From positions 1-64,000 of the forward strand of contig CAKKTI010000005.1 of NCBI GenBank assembly GCA_920105805.1: a stretch of DNA of 64,000 bases, written 5' to 3'. This DNA comes from Condylostoma magnum. Its lineage: Eukaryota > Ciliophora > Heterotrichea > Heterotrichida > Condylostomatidae. Shown in pieces: positions 25,447-38,952 of this stretch; position 1 is the first letter of the stretch; each line of letters opens with the position of its first letter. Made by a program: the position numbers and the translations under genes. The notes under the pieces were generated by a model, which did no database searches, was not told the DNA's origin, and worked only from the letters and a program-made list of their open reading frames with translations.

Positions 25447-27564
25447 TTAACTATGAGGCATGTTGGGCATAAGGAAACTTAAAACTCTTGAATTAGCTCC
25501 TCCCTTTATCATCTTTCGCATTTTATTTCCTGCTTTAAGCAATATTTTTTGATTGTTTTAGCTTGGCTGAGCTCCCCCAAATCGGTATTTGTATTTAATT
25601 ATTTGTTCTTTCAATAGTTGAACTTGCTTTTCAAGAGAAGTTATTCTCTATGTTTTCCTTTCTAGCTTTTTCTCGTACATTTAATTTTCATGGTATAAAT
25701 TAGACTTTTAAGTTACAATTGATTAGTACATTTGTGTAAGTTGCTCTAGATTTCTTTCCAAGTTATTCATTTTAAATTTCAGGGAATTATCACCATCATT
25801 CTTAGCCTTTTAAACAGATTTTAGATCATCTTCCATCTGTAGTAACTTTTCTTATAGATTTTTCACCTCTTCTCTACTTTGTTATAGTTCTTCTATACCT
25901 TTTCCCATTTCTTAGTTCTGTCCATCAATATACTATTATAAGGAGGCTTTTACTTCATTATGTTCTCTAACAGCTTTATTTTTCTCAAATTATAAACTTT
26001 CTATTTGCAAATCCCAATAAGTTGATTATTCTTAGTAATGTTTTTCCCTTTCTTGCAATAAGTATTAAAGTTGCTGATTATTTTAGCATAAATTAACAAT
26101 TTCTTACTCTAATTATTTTATTTTATGCGTGTTTTTATCATTTTACTCTTCAGAGTCTTTAAACTTATCTTCTATGGTCTATGATTAGTATTAAAGCTCT
26201 AATAGTCTATTAGTAAGAGACTCATTTTCAGAACTAGTCTCCTTGACTTGATTTTACAAAACTTTAATTTAACTCTCTGCATTTTACAATTTTTCCAATG
26301 TATCAGAAAAGTTAGTATTCTATACCTATTAATTTTCATCAATTAAGCTTTCTAGTTGCTGTACAAAGGAGTCAAATGGAATTCCCTGTTAACTTAAAAT
26401 TCCTTCTAATTATAAAATTCTTTATGATTTTAATTACAAATTTTCCTCTGATTTTTACAATAACAACTTAAGCTCGGCTACAGTAAACTCTCTATTGATC
26501 TTAGGCTTATTCTTAATATCTTTGGCTCTAATTCCAAACCTCAAAGTACTTATAGTTTCTTCATTATTAAACGGAGACGGCGAACAAGTTATGATAAGTG
26601 TTGTTTTACTATTTCCTCCGAGTGAGTCCTATAAAACTCTGGTTAATTTAGAGTCTCTATACGGAATATGCTTAGAACCATCAGTTAATGATTTTATTAC
26701 CTTCCCTAATGACGTTAATGATTAATTTATTGTTTTAGCCTCATTCAACCGCTTACCCTCGGCTCCAGTTTTACTGATTTTCTCCGAACCTGCCAAATCT
26801 ACCAGTATAAGTTTTCCTGACTTAGCACTAAGATCTGTTGTATTGTTCTGAGCCACTGTCATCATAAAAATTGAGTGGGATCTAGAAGAGCCTTGATTCA
26901 TACGAGTTTCTCCCACTGTTCTGTTCTGAGTTCCAAAAACCATCAATTGATTTATTTCCGCCTAGGATGTAATATACTCTTCCGTCATCCCAGCTATATA
27001 GATTCCTCTAGCTTTATCTTCATGCACTTTTAAATCAGATTTTGAAGGATCCAGCAGATCCTTCAACTTTTCCATATACAGTTCAACGTATCCTACCTTA
27101 ACAGCAAACTCAATATCACCCGGGGCTGCTTCAATAGCATTAAAAACCTCATCTACCATCCTGGGAATAATTCCCTTATAAGTGTCTGAGGCAAGATCGT
27201 TTCCTGTCATCGTGTAAGTTTTTCCGGAGCATGTTTAACCATAAGCCAACACAGTTCCGTTAAAGCCTTCCAAAACGCTGTTAACAGTCGGCTTACCTAC
27301 CATTTCAAACACACTTTTCTAAGTTGAATTAGGGTCAAACACCTTATCGTAAGTAAAGCTTAAAGGTTCCAAATGATCATACCCGCTCTACATTTAAACT
27401 GTTTTCCCGTCACTTGCAAAGTTTATGCAGGATTACTAGGAGTACTCGATTTCTTGAGCATTTAGAGGGCGGAATCGGCAGATTACCTGCACATTTCCTC
27501 TATTGATGTCTTCTGACGATTAGGAAGATGTATTTCTTAAAGATTGCTATCGTTGTAAACTCAT
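25447..27564 (-). CDS. Kinesin-1-like heavy chain
   Basis: Predicted protein of 705 residues, a plus-end-directed microtubule motor. The motor domain (about 20-345) has VICRFRPLN, the P-loop [13 protein letters not shown], switch [13 protein letters not shown] and switch [19 protein letters not shown], then [12 protein letters not shown] and [21 protein letters not shown] cysteine replaces the usual Gly or Ser in the P-loop. A long coiled-coil stalk (about 370-650) and a basic tail with [16 protein letters not shown] follow. It is shorter than animal KIF5 but close to fungal and protist kinesin-1. The stop is TAA after PNMPHS. Confidence 0.92.
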
Positions 27565-27685
27565 TTTAAATTTTTTATGAAATTTGAGAATTTTTAGTGG
27601 AATTTAAATTAAGTTTTGATTGTTTTTGTTAGATTTGAGGAAGTTTAGGATTTGGGTTATTGAGATATGAAAATTTATTATAAAA

Positions 27686-29044
27686 ATGTAGGCAGGAACA
27701 TTACTTAATGGGAAATATGAGATCCAGTAAGAAATCGGGAAAGGAGGCTTTGGAATTGTTTATATGGCCAAAATTATAAGGAAAAATTAATTAATTGCTA
27801 TAAAAATAGATAATAATCGTAAAAACCAGGCAATGATTGAGGCTTAAATATTAGAATAGATAGATAATGGGGAAGGAATACCAAAATTGTATGATAAAGG
27901 AAGATATTAAGGTTCAAGTTGATTTGCTATGGAGCTTCTAGGAGTAACTTTGCATTAATTATATAAACATTCTAATCAGCGATTAAATCTGCAATCAAGT
28001 TGTGTTATTCTTAAACAATGCATATAAAGAGTAGAATATCTGCACTAATGTGGATACGTGCATAGAGATTTGAAACCTTAATAGTTTCTATTTGGATTGA
28101 ATAACAAATTGGTATATTTAGTCGATTTTGGCCTGGCAAAGAAATTCATGATTCAAAAGAATCATATGACATATTAATCACAGTGCTAAAGGGCAGGAAA
28201 CTGTACATTTTCATCAATAAACAACCATATGGGTATAAGGTAAAGTAGAAGGGATGATCTAGAATCTTTAAGTTATCTACTTATATTTCTATATAAAGGA
28301 TATTTACCCTGGTAAATAAAAAAGGTTAAAGATTCTTTTACCAAGTGGTAAAAGATATTTGTAATAAAGACTTCAATAAGTGTTTAGGAATTATGCAGAG
28401 GGTGTCCTCCTGAGTTTCAAGCCTTTGCAAATTATTGTAGAATGCTTAGATTTGAAGAACAGCCAAATTATTAGTATCTTTAAAATTTGCTAGATGTTAT
28501 GATATAGCAAGCTGACTAAAGATTTGATATCTACAATTTTGTATAAGAGATCAATTAAAATCTAGGGTATTATTAGATGGATAGTAGTAAATAAGGTAAG
28601 AAAAAATCCCAAAAAAGATCAAAAACAGTTAAGTAAAACCCAAGAAGATATAGATATCAACACAGCTCAGCTACTCCTCAAATAAGGTAAAAAGCTGATT
28701 AATCTAGTATAAACAATTTTTCCAATGCAGCAATACAGCAATAAAACATCTCATTATAGCATAATTGAACCCATAAACGAAGAAATGGAATTCTGCTAAA
28801 TAGATCCGATTCTTGAAGTAGAATCAATCTAAAACAATATGAAGAGCAGAACTAAGGTGAAATCGTCATAAACTCTTTCAATGAAAGCCATGGCAGTATA
28901 AAAGAGTAAGATGTCATTTTACTCGAAGAAGACGGTGACACAACATCCCGCTGTCAACTCCCTGAGTTTTTAGATCCTCAAATCCAGCAAGCTCGTCTTA
29001 AACCCTAAAAAAACTCTGCTAAAAACAAATGCGAAATATATTAG
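27686..29044 (+). CDS. Casein kinase 1-family protein kinase
   Basis: Predicted protein of 452 residues. The CK1 fold (about 8-290) shows IGKGGFGIVY, AIKID, VDFGLAKKF, and the CK1-specific activation region GNCTFSSINNHMGIRQSRRDDLESL. In the catalytic loop HRDLKPQQF the usual magnesium-binding Asn is Gln, coded by TAG. A basic, then acidic, low-complexity tail follows. The stop is TAG after KCEIY, 5 bp before the TGA of the convergent ELAPOR-like gene. The start is 121 bp from the divergent kinesin-1 start. Confidence 0.88.
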
Positions 29045-29049
29045 TAAAC

Positions 29050-31635
29050 TCAAACTTGGTTACTAGCCCTATACTCAATTAACCTCTGATACCTTCTTTT
29101 AGCCTTGCAAAAGCATGAGAATATGAAAAGGCAGCAAAACAGTATTCCTAGAATAACACTGAGTCCTATAAACACAGGCCATGTATTTATCAGCTCCTCT
29201 GTGTAACTGCATGGCTCCATCCACACCATATACTGCTGTCCTACCACCATAGTACATGTTGGCCCTTCTATCAGCTCCACCCATCTATAATCGTCAAAGC
29301 ATCTACTCCTTATTTCCACCATATTAGTAGGCTCACAAACCTAGCACCCGTATCTTGACTTCCACTCAAATTGTATATCACAGTCAGTTTAGTTTACATA
29401 ATTAGGCCATCCATCTCCTTCAAACTTATCACAAATAAATCGTATAGAAGAGGAGTAGTTATGAGTAGCATTGCAGCTGGATCCTTAGTCATATAAAACA
29501 GTGAATCCAAGGGGGCTTGAAGTAATGTTTCTTACCTTACTGCCAAGGTTTACTGCATAAGTGTTTTCAAAATGACAGTTTGTTGAGTTGAGCTTTTTAG
29601 GAGAAAATTGCAGCTTGCTTTCAGGGATCAGGGAGTAAGCGTAACCGTATTAGGAGTCATCTATGTTCTGTATATTAGGAAGGCTTAGCTGAGATGGGTT
29701 TACCACTGATATATAGTACTGGAGATCTTCACCTTATATAGGGCCATAGAATGATTAATGACAGTAGAGCTTAAGTCTTTCATATTTGCAAATTCCTGAG
29801 TGAATATCCTGTTCATTATGGCTTCCAGTTAAGTTTCCTATAAAGAAGTTTTGGTTTTACAGATTTATATACCGCTCACCTATACAGAAGGTTTTATCAT
29901 CACTGCTTTTAGTATGGGCAGGGCATTACATACATTAGCCACCCTCTATGTCGTTGTAGTGATAGGCCTCGCATTCTATACACTGTAAACCATCCTCACT
30001 CGCTTAATGCCCTGCAGCACATTTTAAGCATTGAGTTTAACCAGCTTAACTTATTTAACCTGAAGGACACTTCACACACTCTGAGGCACCGCCCTTAACA
30101 CCTCCAAAAATCTCAATTTTAGTAATAAAACAGTCAACTGGCTCTGAGTCTTAGTAAAACCGCCATTGGATAGTGTTTTAGCCTTGTAGTAATACAACAG
30201 TTGTGTGTTTCTCGTCATTAAAAAAGTTAATCATTTCGTTGTTCTATATCAACTACAGCTTATTCATACAGCTATCGGAGTAATGTGTGGTAACTTCTCC
30301 CAGATCAGCCACAATTTCAATAGTAATCTCTAATTCTATTTTAGAGAATGGAACAATTTACTACCCAGTTGATAATCTATCACCATCTGCTTCAAAACCC
30401 TTTAATTAAGAACACTCTACCCCTTGTTAAGTTATACACACATTACTAAATTCCTCTGGAATTTAATCCCATACATCAAAAATAAGCTTTTTAGCTGCAA
30501 AAGTGCCAGCCTCACATACTTAGCATTCCTGCATTCCTTCACCTATATAAAACCCATCCTCACATACATCACAGTCTCCATTCTCCTTACTATAATACCC
30601 AGGTAAGCACTATCTACACTCTTTCTTTTCTTACTGAGGCAATTCAACTCCATCTTCAACACTGCACAAAAGAGGTTGTTTCCACTCATATGTAATAATG
30701 CGCTCACCGTCTATGCATTAACCATATAAAGACTTATAATTAGATTCAGAACAAGGCTTTCTCTGCTTGCACCCCTCCACTGATGTAGCTCCTTAATACG
30801 AGTAAAAATCATCCCCACAATACTCACACCGAGAACCATCCCAGTAGTAATTAGCCTCGCACTATGCACACTAATCACTGTAAATCTCACTAATCTCCAT
30901 AGTGCAGGGCTCGCATTTGTAATCAGCAAATCTTACACCAAATATTTCTACACTTTTTACCTTTAAGCTAACATCTTCCTAATCAGGGCCGTTAAATTTC
31001 TAGAAAATCAACGTCAAGTCGTGAATTCCCGTCTCAAGTTAAAGAGTGATCATTTTCCAGTCCGATCCGTTCTTTTCATTGTCCAGTCAAATCACCGACT
31101 CATTATCAGCTATAGCAAATTCTCCGTTCACATAGCCTATATAGGACTTGCTGATCTTAGAGTATATTACTTTTAAGTACCCTGGTTTCACTAGATTCAC
31201 AGTCACTGAAAGTTAAGTCTACAGCAAACCTGTTACTGAAATCTCACCACCGTCTATATACTCTCCCTTTTACTCTCATAAAGTACATCCATGGCCTTCA
31301 GTTCACTTAAGGCTTTACGCTGTCCAACATTGACTGATAAAATATTGTTGAAATTAGTCCCAGGATACACCACCTTTACCGTAGATTAAAGCACCTCCGG
31401 TGCTGTAGAAGCCACTTTCACATGTTTTACATTCAAGTGAGTCTTCGGTTATACTAAGCCGCGTGTTTTAAGGGCATTGGAAATCACAGGGAAGGTTTTC
31501 TATCGGTTTTTTTAAGGATGATTGGCATTAGTCGTCTTGGTAGAACACTGCTTTACGAGTGCCTTAGTGGTCGCATTCTGTGAACTAGTAGTTAAGATCA
31601 CAGGCTTGGAATAAGTGTATTAGAAAGAAAAACAT
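29050..31635 (-). CDS. ELAPOR/EIG121-like lumenal receptor
   Basis: Predicted protein of 861 residues: signal peptide (MFFFLIHLFQAC), about 790 lumenal residues with cysteine-rich GCC2/GCC3 (ephrin-receptor-like) repeats such as CRQCLPGYYSKENGDC and CEDGFYIGEG, beta-rich segments between them, a C-terminal region like the mannose-6-phosphate-receptor homology domain, and one transmembrane helix (WPVFIGLSVILGILFCCLFI). The short tail RRYQRLIEYRASNQV may hold a sorting signal. Order and length match ELAPOR1/2 (EIG121) proteins of the endosome/Golgi. The stop is TGA. Confidence 0.85.
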
Positions 31636-31656
31636 TATAAAATGGAGTTTAAATTA

Positions 31657-32079
31657 CTAGTAAAGAATTATTTCCTTGGTGATTTGAGGAACACAGACTT
31701 TGAGTATACTTTTACTTGGTCTAATTGGACTATCATTACAGGATATGAAATGTGGTTCCAGTCTTTTGATAGGTTTAATGGTTTATACATAATCCTTAAT
31801 AGCTTCTAATTATTTTACAAAGATTAACTTTCTATCCTTAAAATTCGATCATTTATAAAGACGAGATGATTTAGGCCTTTTGGAATATTATAGTAGAGAT
31901 TAGCCAAGTTTTTTACTACTATTTTGCTTTAATCCTTCAAAAATAGACGGAACTTTTCTACAATTATCCATTGTTTTATAGATGCTTCTACTGCTTGAAA
32001 AACTTTTATTGTTTTTATTCTTATTTCTTAATTTAATTTGACTATTTTGGATTGATCTCTATAGAATATTCTTTCTCAT
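31657..32079 (-). CDS. Small basic hypothetical protein
   Basis: Predicted protein of 140 residues starting MRKNILQRSIQNSQ. Very basic, rich in Lys, Ser, Asn and Ile (KKLGQSLLQYSKRPKSSRLYK, then DSPIRPSKSIL). The SPIRPSKS segment looks like a proline-directed kinase site. No domain recognised. It ends at TAG TAA, 21 bp upstream of the ELAPOR-like start on the same strand, a normal tandem spacing here. Confidence 0.5.
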
Positions 32080-32271
32080 ATTTAATATAATAAAAGTGAT
32101 TTTATGAGTAAAACATACAAAATTTATAAACACTTTTACTAATAGCTTAAAATAACATATATAAATCCTAATAAGCTTCCTCTAATCCTACTTTATTTAG
32201 CATTTAGAGCTTAAATGCAAGTAAATATTCTTCTCTTATAAAATCTTAATAAAAATGATATCCGTTATAAA

Positions 32272-35200
32272 ATGTTTGAAAACTTGACTTTTTAAGACAG
32301 CTAAAAAGTAAAATCTCAAAAAGGCTATAATTTACTTTTCAAATAGAGCAATGCTTGGCAGATCATCTTTTACATTATAGCTATACTTATTACAATTGTA
32401 TACAGCTAAGCAATTCCAGTATTTTCAGTATTCTTTAGTTATGGATTAGAAGCAGCAATTCATCATCCCTTTAATGATGGAATGTATGCAAGAATTAACC
32501 TATAAAACGCTACTAGAGGCTATCTAATTGCAGGAATACTGCTTTTCTTATAAACAATATCAGTAACTATCTTTATTATCTGCGCTAGGAAGATTGCTCT
32601 GAAATGGAAGATAAGTTATTTAGAAAAGCTACTGGATATGCCTATTGAAGTTTTTAACGAGAAAAGCCCTGCTTAGATAACTGACAAATTATAGAGAAGC
32701 GTTATTGATATAGAAAACGCCATCGGTTTTAATCTTTCCTAAATCTTTTTCTTTACTTTCTGGATGATTGGTGGCTTAGTAGCTGGATTTATGGTTTAAA
32801 ACTAACTATTTTGGTTCTGAATACCATTATTTCCTTTGTAAATTGGATGCTTCTTTTTAGGCTACTACGGCAGCAAGAAAATGATTAAGGAGAGAAACTA
32901 GGCCTACCAATCAGCTGCTATTATATCAGAAGAAGCCTTTTAAGGAATTTAGGAAGTGAAGTCTTTTAATTAAGAAAAATACATAGTAGATACCTACACC
33001 TCGTCATTATAGGAAGATAGTAAGATAGTAAACTAATTTTCTTACATCTAAGGAATATCATGGTCCCTGCTATCTGGAGTCTCAATTGGTATGGTAGGCT
33101 TTAGCTTCTATAAAATGGCTATATTAATCGATGATCATGATGAAAATTGGTATAATGGGCACAACATTCAGTATGATGATATTTCAGCCTTTATCGTATC
33201 CTTTGTAATAGGTCTTAACACAATGGGAATTCTTATACCAATTGCTGGCTCCTTAGCCCGAGGAACTGATTCGGCAAATTATCTAAATGCTTCAATTGAT
33301 CAATAATAAGAAGTGGAGGAGCTAGATTATCTATAACCAGAGTTTAATCCAACGATTAAGTTAGAAAACGTTAATTTTGCTTATCCTAGTAATCCAAGCA
33401 ACTATGTTTTATAAGATATTTCCTTTAATGTCTAAGCAGGTGAAAAGGTTGGGATAATTGGAGAAAGTGGGTCTGGTAAATCTTCAATTCTGTATCTTTT
33501 AGAGAGGTTTTATGAGCCGATATCCGGGGAAATCAAAGTTAATGATATTCCGTTTAATCAGCTAAGCAAGGAATCATTAAGAAACTAGATCGAATATGTA
33601 GGATAAGAACCCTTATTATTTCAAAACACCATAAAATATAATATAACACTTGGGCACTCATTTACTGAGGCAGAGATAAATAAAGCATGTAAAAGAGCTT
33701 AGATCTACTCGTTTCTTTAAAAGCAGCCAAATAAACTGAATACAATGCTAATGTAAGGGGGGAAAGAGCTGTCTATGGGATAAAGATAAATGATTATACT
33801 TTCAAGAGTATTTCTATTCAATAAAAAAGTAATTCTTTTAGATGAAGCAACCTCAGGAATCGATTATTAAAGTGAATCATAAATAATGGAAAATTTCATT
33901 CACAAACTACCAGATACAACTGTACTTTTTATATCTCACAGAGCATCGTCAATACAAGATTTTGACAAAATCATTGTTTTATCTCAGGGCAAAATACAGC
34001 AAATAGGACAGCATCAAAACTTAATCGAGGAGGAAGGACTGTACTCTGTATTATTAACAATTTAGGAAGCTACATTCAATCATACTACTATTTTAAGTAA
34101 AACTTAATCACAGCATTCAATTTAGCCTGTATAATTAAAGGTATAAGAGACAATAAAAACACGGTAAATACTAAGCTCGTATTTTATCTTTCTAAAACTA
34201 ATCTTGAGGTAGTGGTATCTCCTTATTTTAATCTTCTTACTTGCGTGCACTATAGGAGGATGCTACGCAGTGGCTGGATTCTTCCTAGGAGCTTCTATAC
34301 ACGATTTAGGAACTGATATAAACAGAAGAGAGCACATAAGCCATAGATAATGGGCATTTTATGGTACAGGAGCCTTATTAATCATATGCTTTCTCCTAAT
34401 CACCATTTTATCCTAATACTATGGAGTCAACTTTGCTTAAGTACTACGTAAGAAGGTAATAAAAGCTCTTATGAAACAAAATCAATCATTCTATAGCTAA
34501 ACTTCGGTTTGGAAGTTAACTGAAAGTCTAGGGTTTAATTGCATGCAAGTTTCTAATATTGGAGGACTAGGAATGCAATTGATCTTAGTTACAATCATGA
34601 GCCAGATGATTTGTATGATAGTAGCTTCGCTTTGGGATCATGTATTAAGTTTAGCTTATCTTGGAATTCTACCAGCCCTTCTTATTGTAGTTGCATTAGT
34701 TGAAAGATAAAAAGCTACGAATAAGCCTTTGGGGTCTGATTAAAGTGTGAGAATAAGCAATGCTATAAGGAATATAAAAACAGTACAGGCGTAGAATATA
34801 TAAAGACAGATTTTATAGGAAATAATTGAATAGGATGCTAAAAGTAGCCCATCTATATATTGAACTGCTTTACAGAAAGGGCTCTACACGGGCTTAGCTG
34901 GATGTTTGTTTATAGTATCAATCTGCAATCTAATAATAATCGGTACTTAAAGAGTTGAATCAGGACATAATACAAAATAAGATTACTCTATAGCCCTTTC
35001 TATTTTAGTCTTAGCAGAATGGGTATACTTCCCTCTAGTTCCCTTATGCTATGATATAGCTAAAGGTGTTCAATCTTTTTCTTAACTTATAAACTATATT
35101 TTAAGTGACGAAATAAAAGATAGAGGCCATAAGTAGTAAGTATAAGGAGATTTGCAGTTCAAAGAAGTATCGTTTTATTATCCTTCCCGTCCTTAATTTG

Positions 35201-35871
35201 TTTTATTCTCAATGAATTTTGATATAAAAAAAGGATAAAAGGTGGGAATTTGTGGAGCAAGTGGATCTGGTAAAAGTTCTATTTTCTAGCTTCTTATGCG
35301 GTTTTACGAGCCAATTGAAGGGAAGATTAATATAAGTGGTAAAGATATAAAAGCCTTTAATATAGAGTACTTAAGGTCTTAGATATCTTGGGTAGGATAA
35401 TAACCTATAATCTTTAATGGAAATATTGATTTCAATATAAGATATGGCAACTCTTTAGCTTCCTAGGAATTGTTTGATTAAGCCTGTTAGCAATCATAAG
35501 TAGATAACTTTGTGGAATTAAAGGATTAAAAGTATTAAACTTAAGTTGGTGTAAATGGAGAGCTATTAAGCTAAGGCTAAAGATAAAGAATTGCTTTAGC
35601 AAGAGGATTGATTAAAGAATCGCCTATTTTGCTACTAGATGAACCGACTAGTAGTGTTAGTAGCTAAATGGAGTTAGAAATTATGCATCAGATTTTAAAA
35701 AGAGATTAAACAGTTCTTATTATAACACATAGTATATAAGCTGCAAAAGATTGTGATCTTATATTGGTTTTAGAGTTAGGAGAGGTTGTTGAATGTGGAA
35801 ATCATGAGGACTTAATGAATTTAGAAGGTTATTATTATAATATGCATCAAATGTCAGAGAAAATTGAATAG
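32272..35871 (+). CDS. Full-length ABC transporter, ABCB (MDR) type
   Basis: Predicted protein of 1199 residues with two membrane domains and two nucleotide-binding domains (TMD-NBD-TMD-NBD). NBD1: Walker A GESGSGKSS (near 397), signature LSMGQ, Walker B VILLDEATSG, and ISHRA. NBD2: Walker A GASGSGKSS (near 995), signature LSQGQ, Walker B ILLLDEPTSS, and ITHS. Both signature motifs deviate from LSGGQ, and NBD2 carries Pro after the Walker B Glu (DEPTS). Each TMD has about six helices. Substrate is unknown; the family exports lipids or drugs. The start has TATAAAATG; TAG after MSEKIE is the chosen stop. Confidence 0.93.
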
Positions 35872-35963
35872 CTAGTTATTTAAATTTATTTGCTTTAATG
35901 TATTATAAGTATTTTACATTTCTTAATATAAGTAATTTAGTAGATTAACAATTTGAAATTAAA

Positions 35964-36434
35964 CTAAAGCTTTGGAATCTTTTTAGGTCTTGGACTTACT
36001 GATTGCAAGGGTCTTTTTAAATTCTCTGGCTTTGATTCACACACTGGCTAACTATTCCTCCTTTCCTCAATATTTTGTATATTTTGATTAGGAGTTAATA
36101 CATCTACAGCCTTCTTATCCTCCTCCTTTTCCTAAGAGTTTTAACTTATAGGCTATTCTTCATTTTTAACTATTTCTTTGTCCTATTGTAATTGAGAGTT
36201 ATTCGATGGTAATGGCTTTTCTATAATAGGAGAGCTGCTAGGCTTATCACAGATTTCTATGTTTTCAGTTTTCTTAGGGTTATTGGCGCTAACAGATCTT
36301 CTTTTATACTTTTACTGCTTTTGTACTTAAATAGGTGTAGCTGATCTTTTCTTATTCTATAGCTCTTTAATCTTCTCTATGTTTCTCTATATAAAATTCT
36401 TTTAACCTTTACCGGCCTTGCTCGTATTTTCCAT
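35964..36434 (-). CDS. Hypothetical Lys/Gln-rich protein
   Basis: Predicted protein of 156 residues starting MENTSKAGKGQKNFIQRNIEK. The N-terminus is a basic helix; the rest is disordered and rich in Glu, Lys, Ser, Pro and Asn, ending SPRPKKIPKL before TAG. The FIQRNIEKIKEL helix recalls short motifs in cilia-associated proteins, but no family can be assigned. It is convergent with the ABC transporter; the stops lie 92 bp apart. Confidence 0.5.
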
Positions 36435-36611
36435 TTTGAATTTTTATAATAATGCTACAGACAACTATTTGAATAGCTAAAAATGTATTCTAGAGATTAA
36501 AAGAGTTGGTTTATTAAACTATCATATAGGAGATTGTAATATACTTTTGATGTAAGGTTAGATATATTTAACCCATCTAACTTTATAGAGGAAAAGGGGA
36601 ATATGATTTAA

Positions 36612-36887
36612 ATGAAAAGCTAATAAGTTTTCATTACTGTCATTTTATGCATAATATTAACCAAAAAGTCCGCACTTAGTTAATGTGGGATAATTTTTGA
36701 AAGTAGTAGTCTTCTTTGGCAGAAGTATATCTTTAAATTCTTTGGCGAAATATTGACATTGTAGAAAGTTCTCAGCGAAATATACAACTAAATTGTATCA
36801 TTCTAAAATTAAGGATTCTATATAATATTTGAAACTGCGGAATATACTAAACACTTCAAAATCTTTATACTCTTTTCCCTATTATAA
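36612..36887 (+). CDS. Possible small secreted protein
   Basis: Frame of 91 residues with a signal-peptide-like start (MKSQQVFITVILCIILTKKS). The rest is aromatic and hydrophobic with two cysteines and no known domain. TAA at 36885 precedes the next ATG by 16 bp. Support is limited to the signal-like N-terminus and the spacing; it may be a chance frame in AT-rich DNA. Confidence 0.3.
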
Positions 36888-36903
36888 TTAAAGCCTAATA
36901 AAA

Positions 36904-37434
36904 ATGATTGCAATAATAGAAGACATTCTTTCAAACGAGGAACGCTTAAATGAGATATCTCGAGAAAGTTTCTAATCAGTTGACACGGACAAATCAGGTT
37001 ATATAGACTTAAAAGAGCTCTTCAATGGAATGACCAGGGTTAGCAAAGCAATAGGCTCAAAACCTCCAACTTAAGAATAAGTTAAAAAGGTGTTAGAAGA
37101 AATTGATGAAAATAGTGACGGATAGCTTGAACTCAGTGAGTTTACCCAATTGGTTAGAAAAATATTAGAATCTTATTTAAGAGCACTAAAAGGAGAGCCA
37201 GAGCCTCCAAGTAGAAAAGAATAAGAAAGATTAGAACGTATTTAAAACCAATAAAATGCTTATCAGTAGTATATGGATTAAACTGGATTGAATACTGCGT
37301 TTTAGATTATCTTTGCAGAGCTGGTGAGTAATAAAATTGATTAGAATGAAGTTTTTAAATATACGGCTTCTAGATTAAGATCATTAGGAAGTGAAGTGGA
37401 GGCTTTGCAGGTTGAAGAGGAAAATGAGGATTAA
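36904..37434 (+). CDS. EF-hand calcium-binding protein
   Basis: Predicted protein of 176 residues with two canonical EF-hands, DTDKSGYIDLKEL (about 27-39) and DENSDGQLELSEF (about 74-86), each with complete acidic coordination positions. An acidic and basic helical C-terminal half follows without further loops. One Gln inside the second loop is coded by TAG. It is a likely calcium sensor; the target is unknown. TAA after EEENED is chosen as the stop (a TGA lies five codons later). An internal ATG in another frame near 37256 was ignored because the first frame continues smoothly. Confidence 0.85.
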
Positions 37435-37603
37435 AGTTATGTAGTATGAATTAATTTCGTTTTAATAGATAATACTGATAGCTGAAATTATATATTCTTC
37501 TTTTCTAACTATACAACCTTCAATCAAAACTAATTATAATCAATTTTTAACTAACTAAACTAAAATTCTCAAATTATTCCTGGAGATCTTATTCTGGCTA
37601 TTA

Positions 37604-38833
<1,230 letters not shown>

Positions 38834-38952
38834 ATTAACTTCTACAAATAACTTTAAATAGTAATGGCTTCCAGTACCACTTTGTTAATCTTGTATATAG
38901 CTGCATTGTGGTATATTACAAGCTATATAACCTTTTATAAGTGACTAAATTA

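Noticed and set aside
31643-32260. Plus-strand gene starting at TATAAAATGG 31636
   Set aside because: The motif there arises beside the ELAPOR-like start on the other strand; the minus-strand frame ending at 31657 has better composition.
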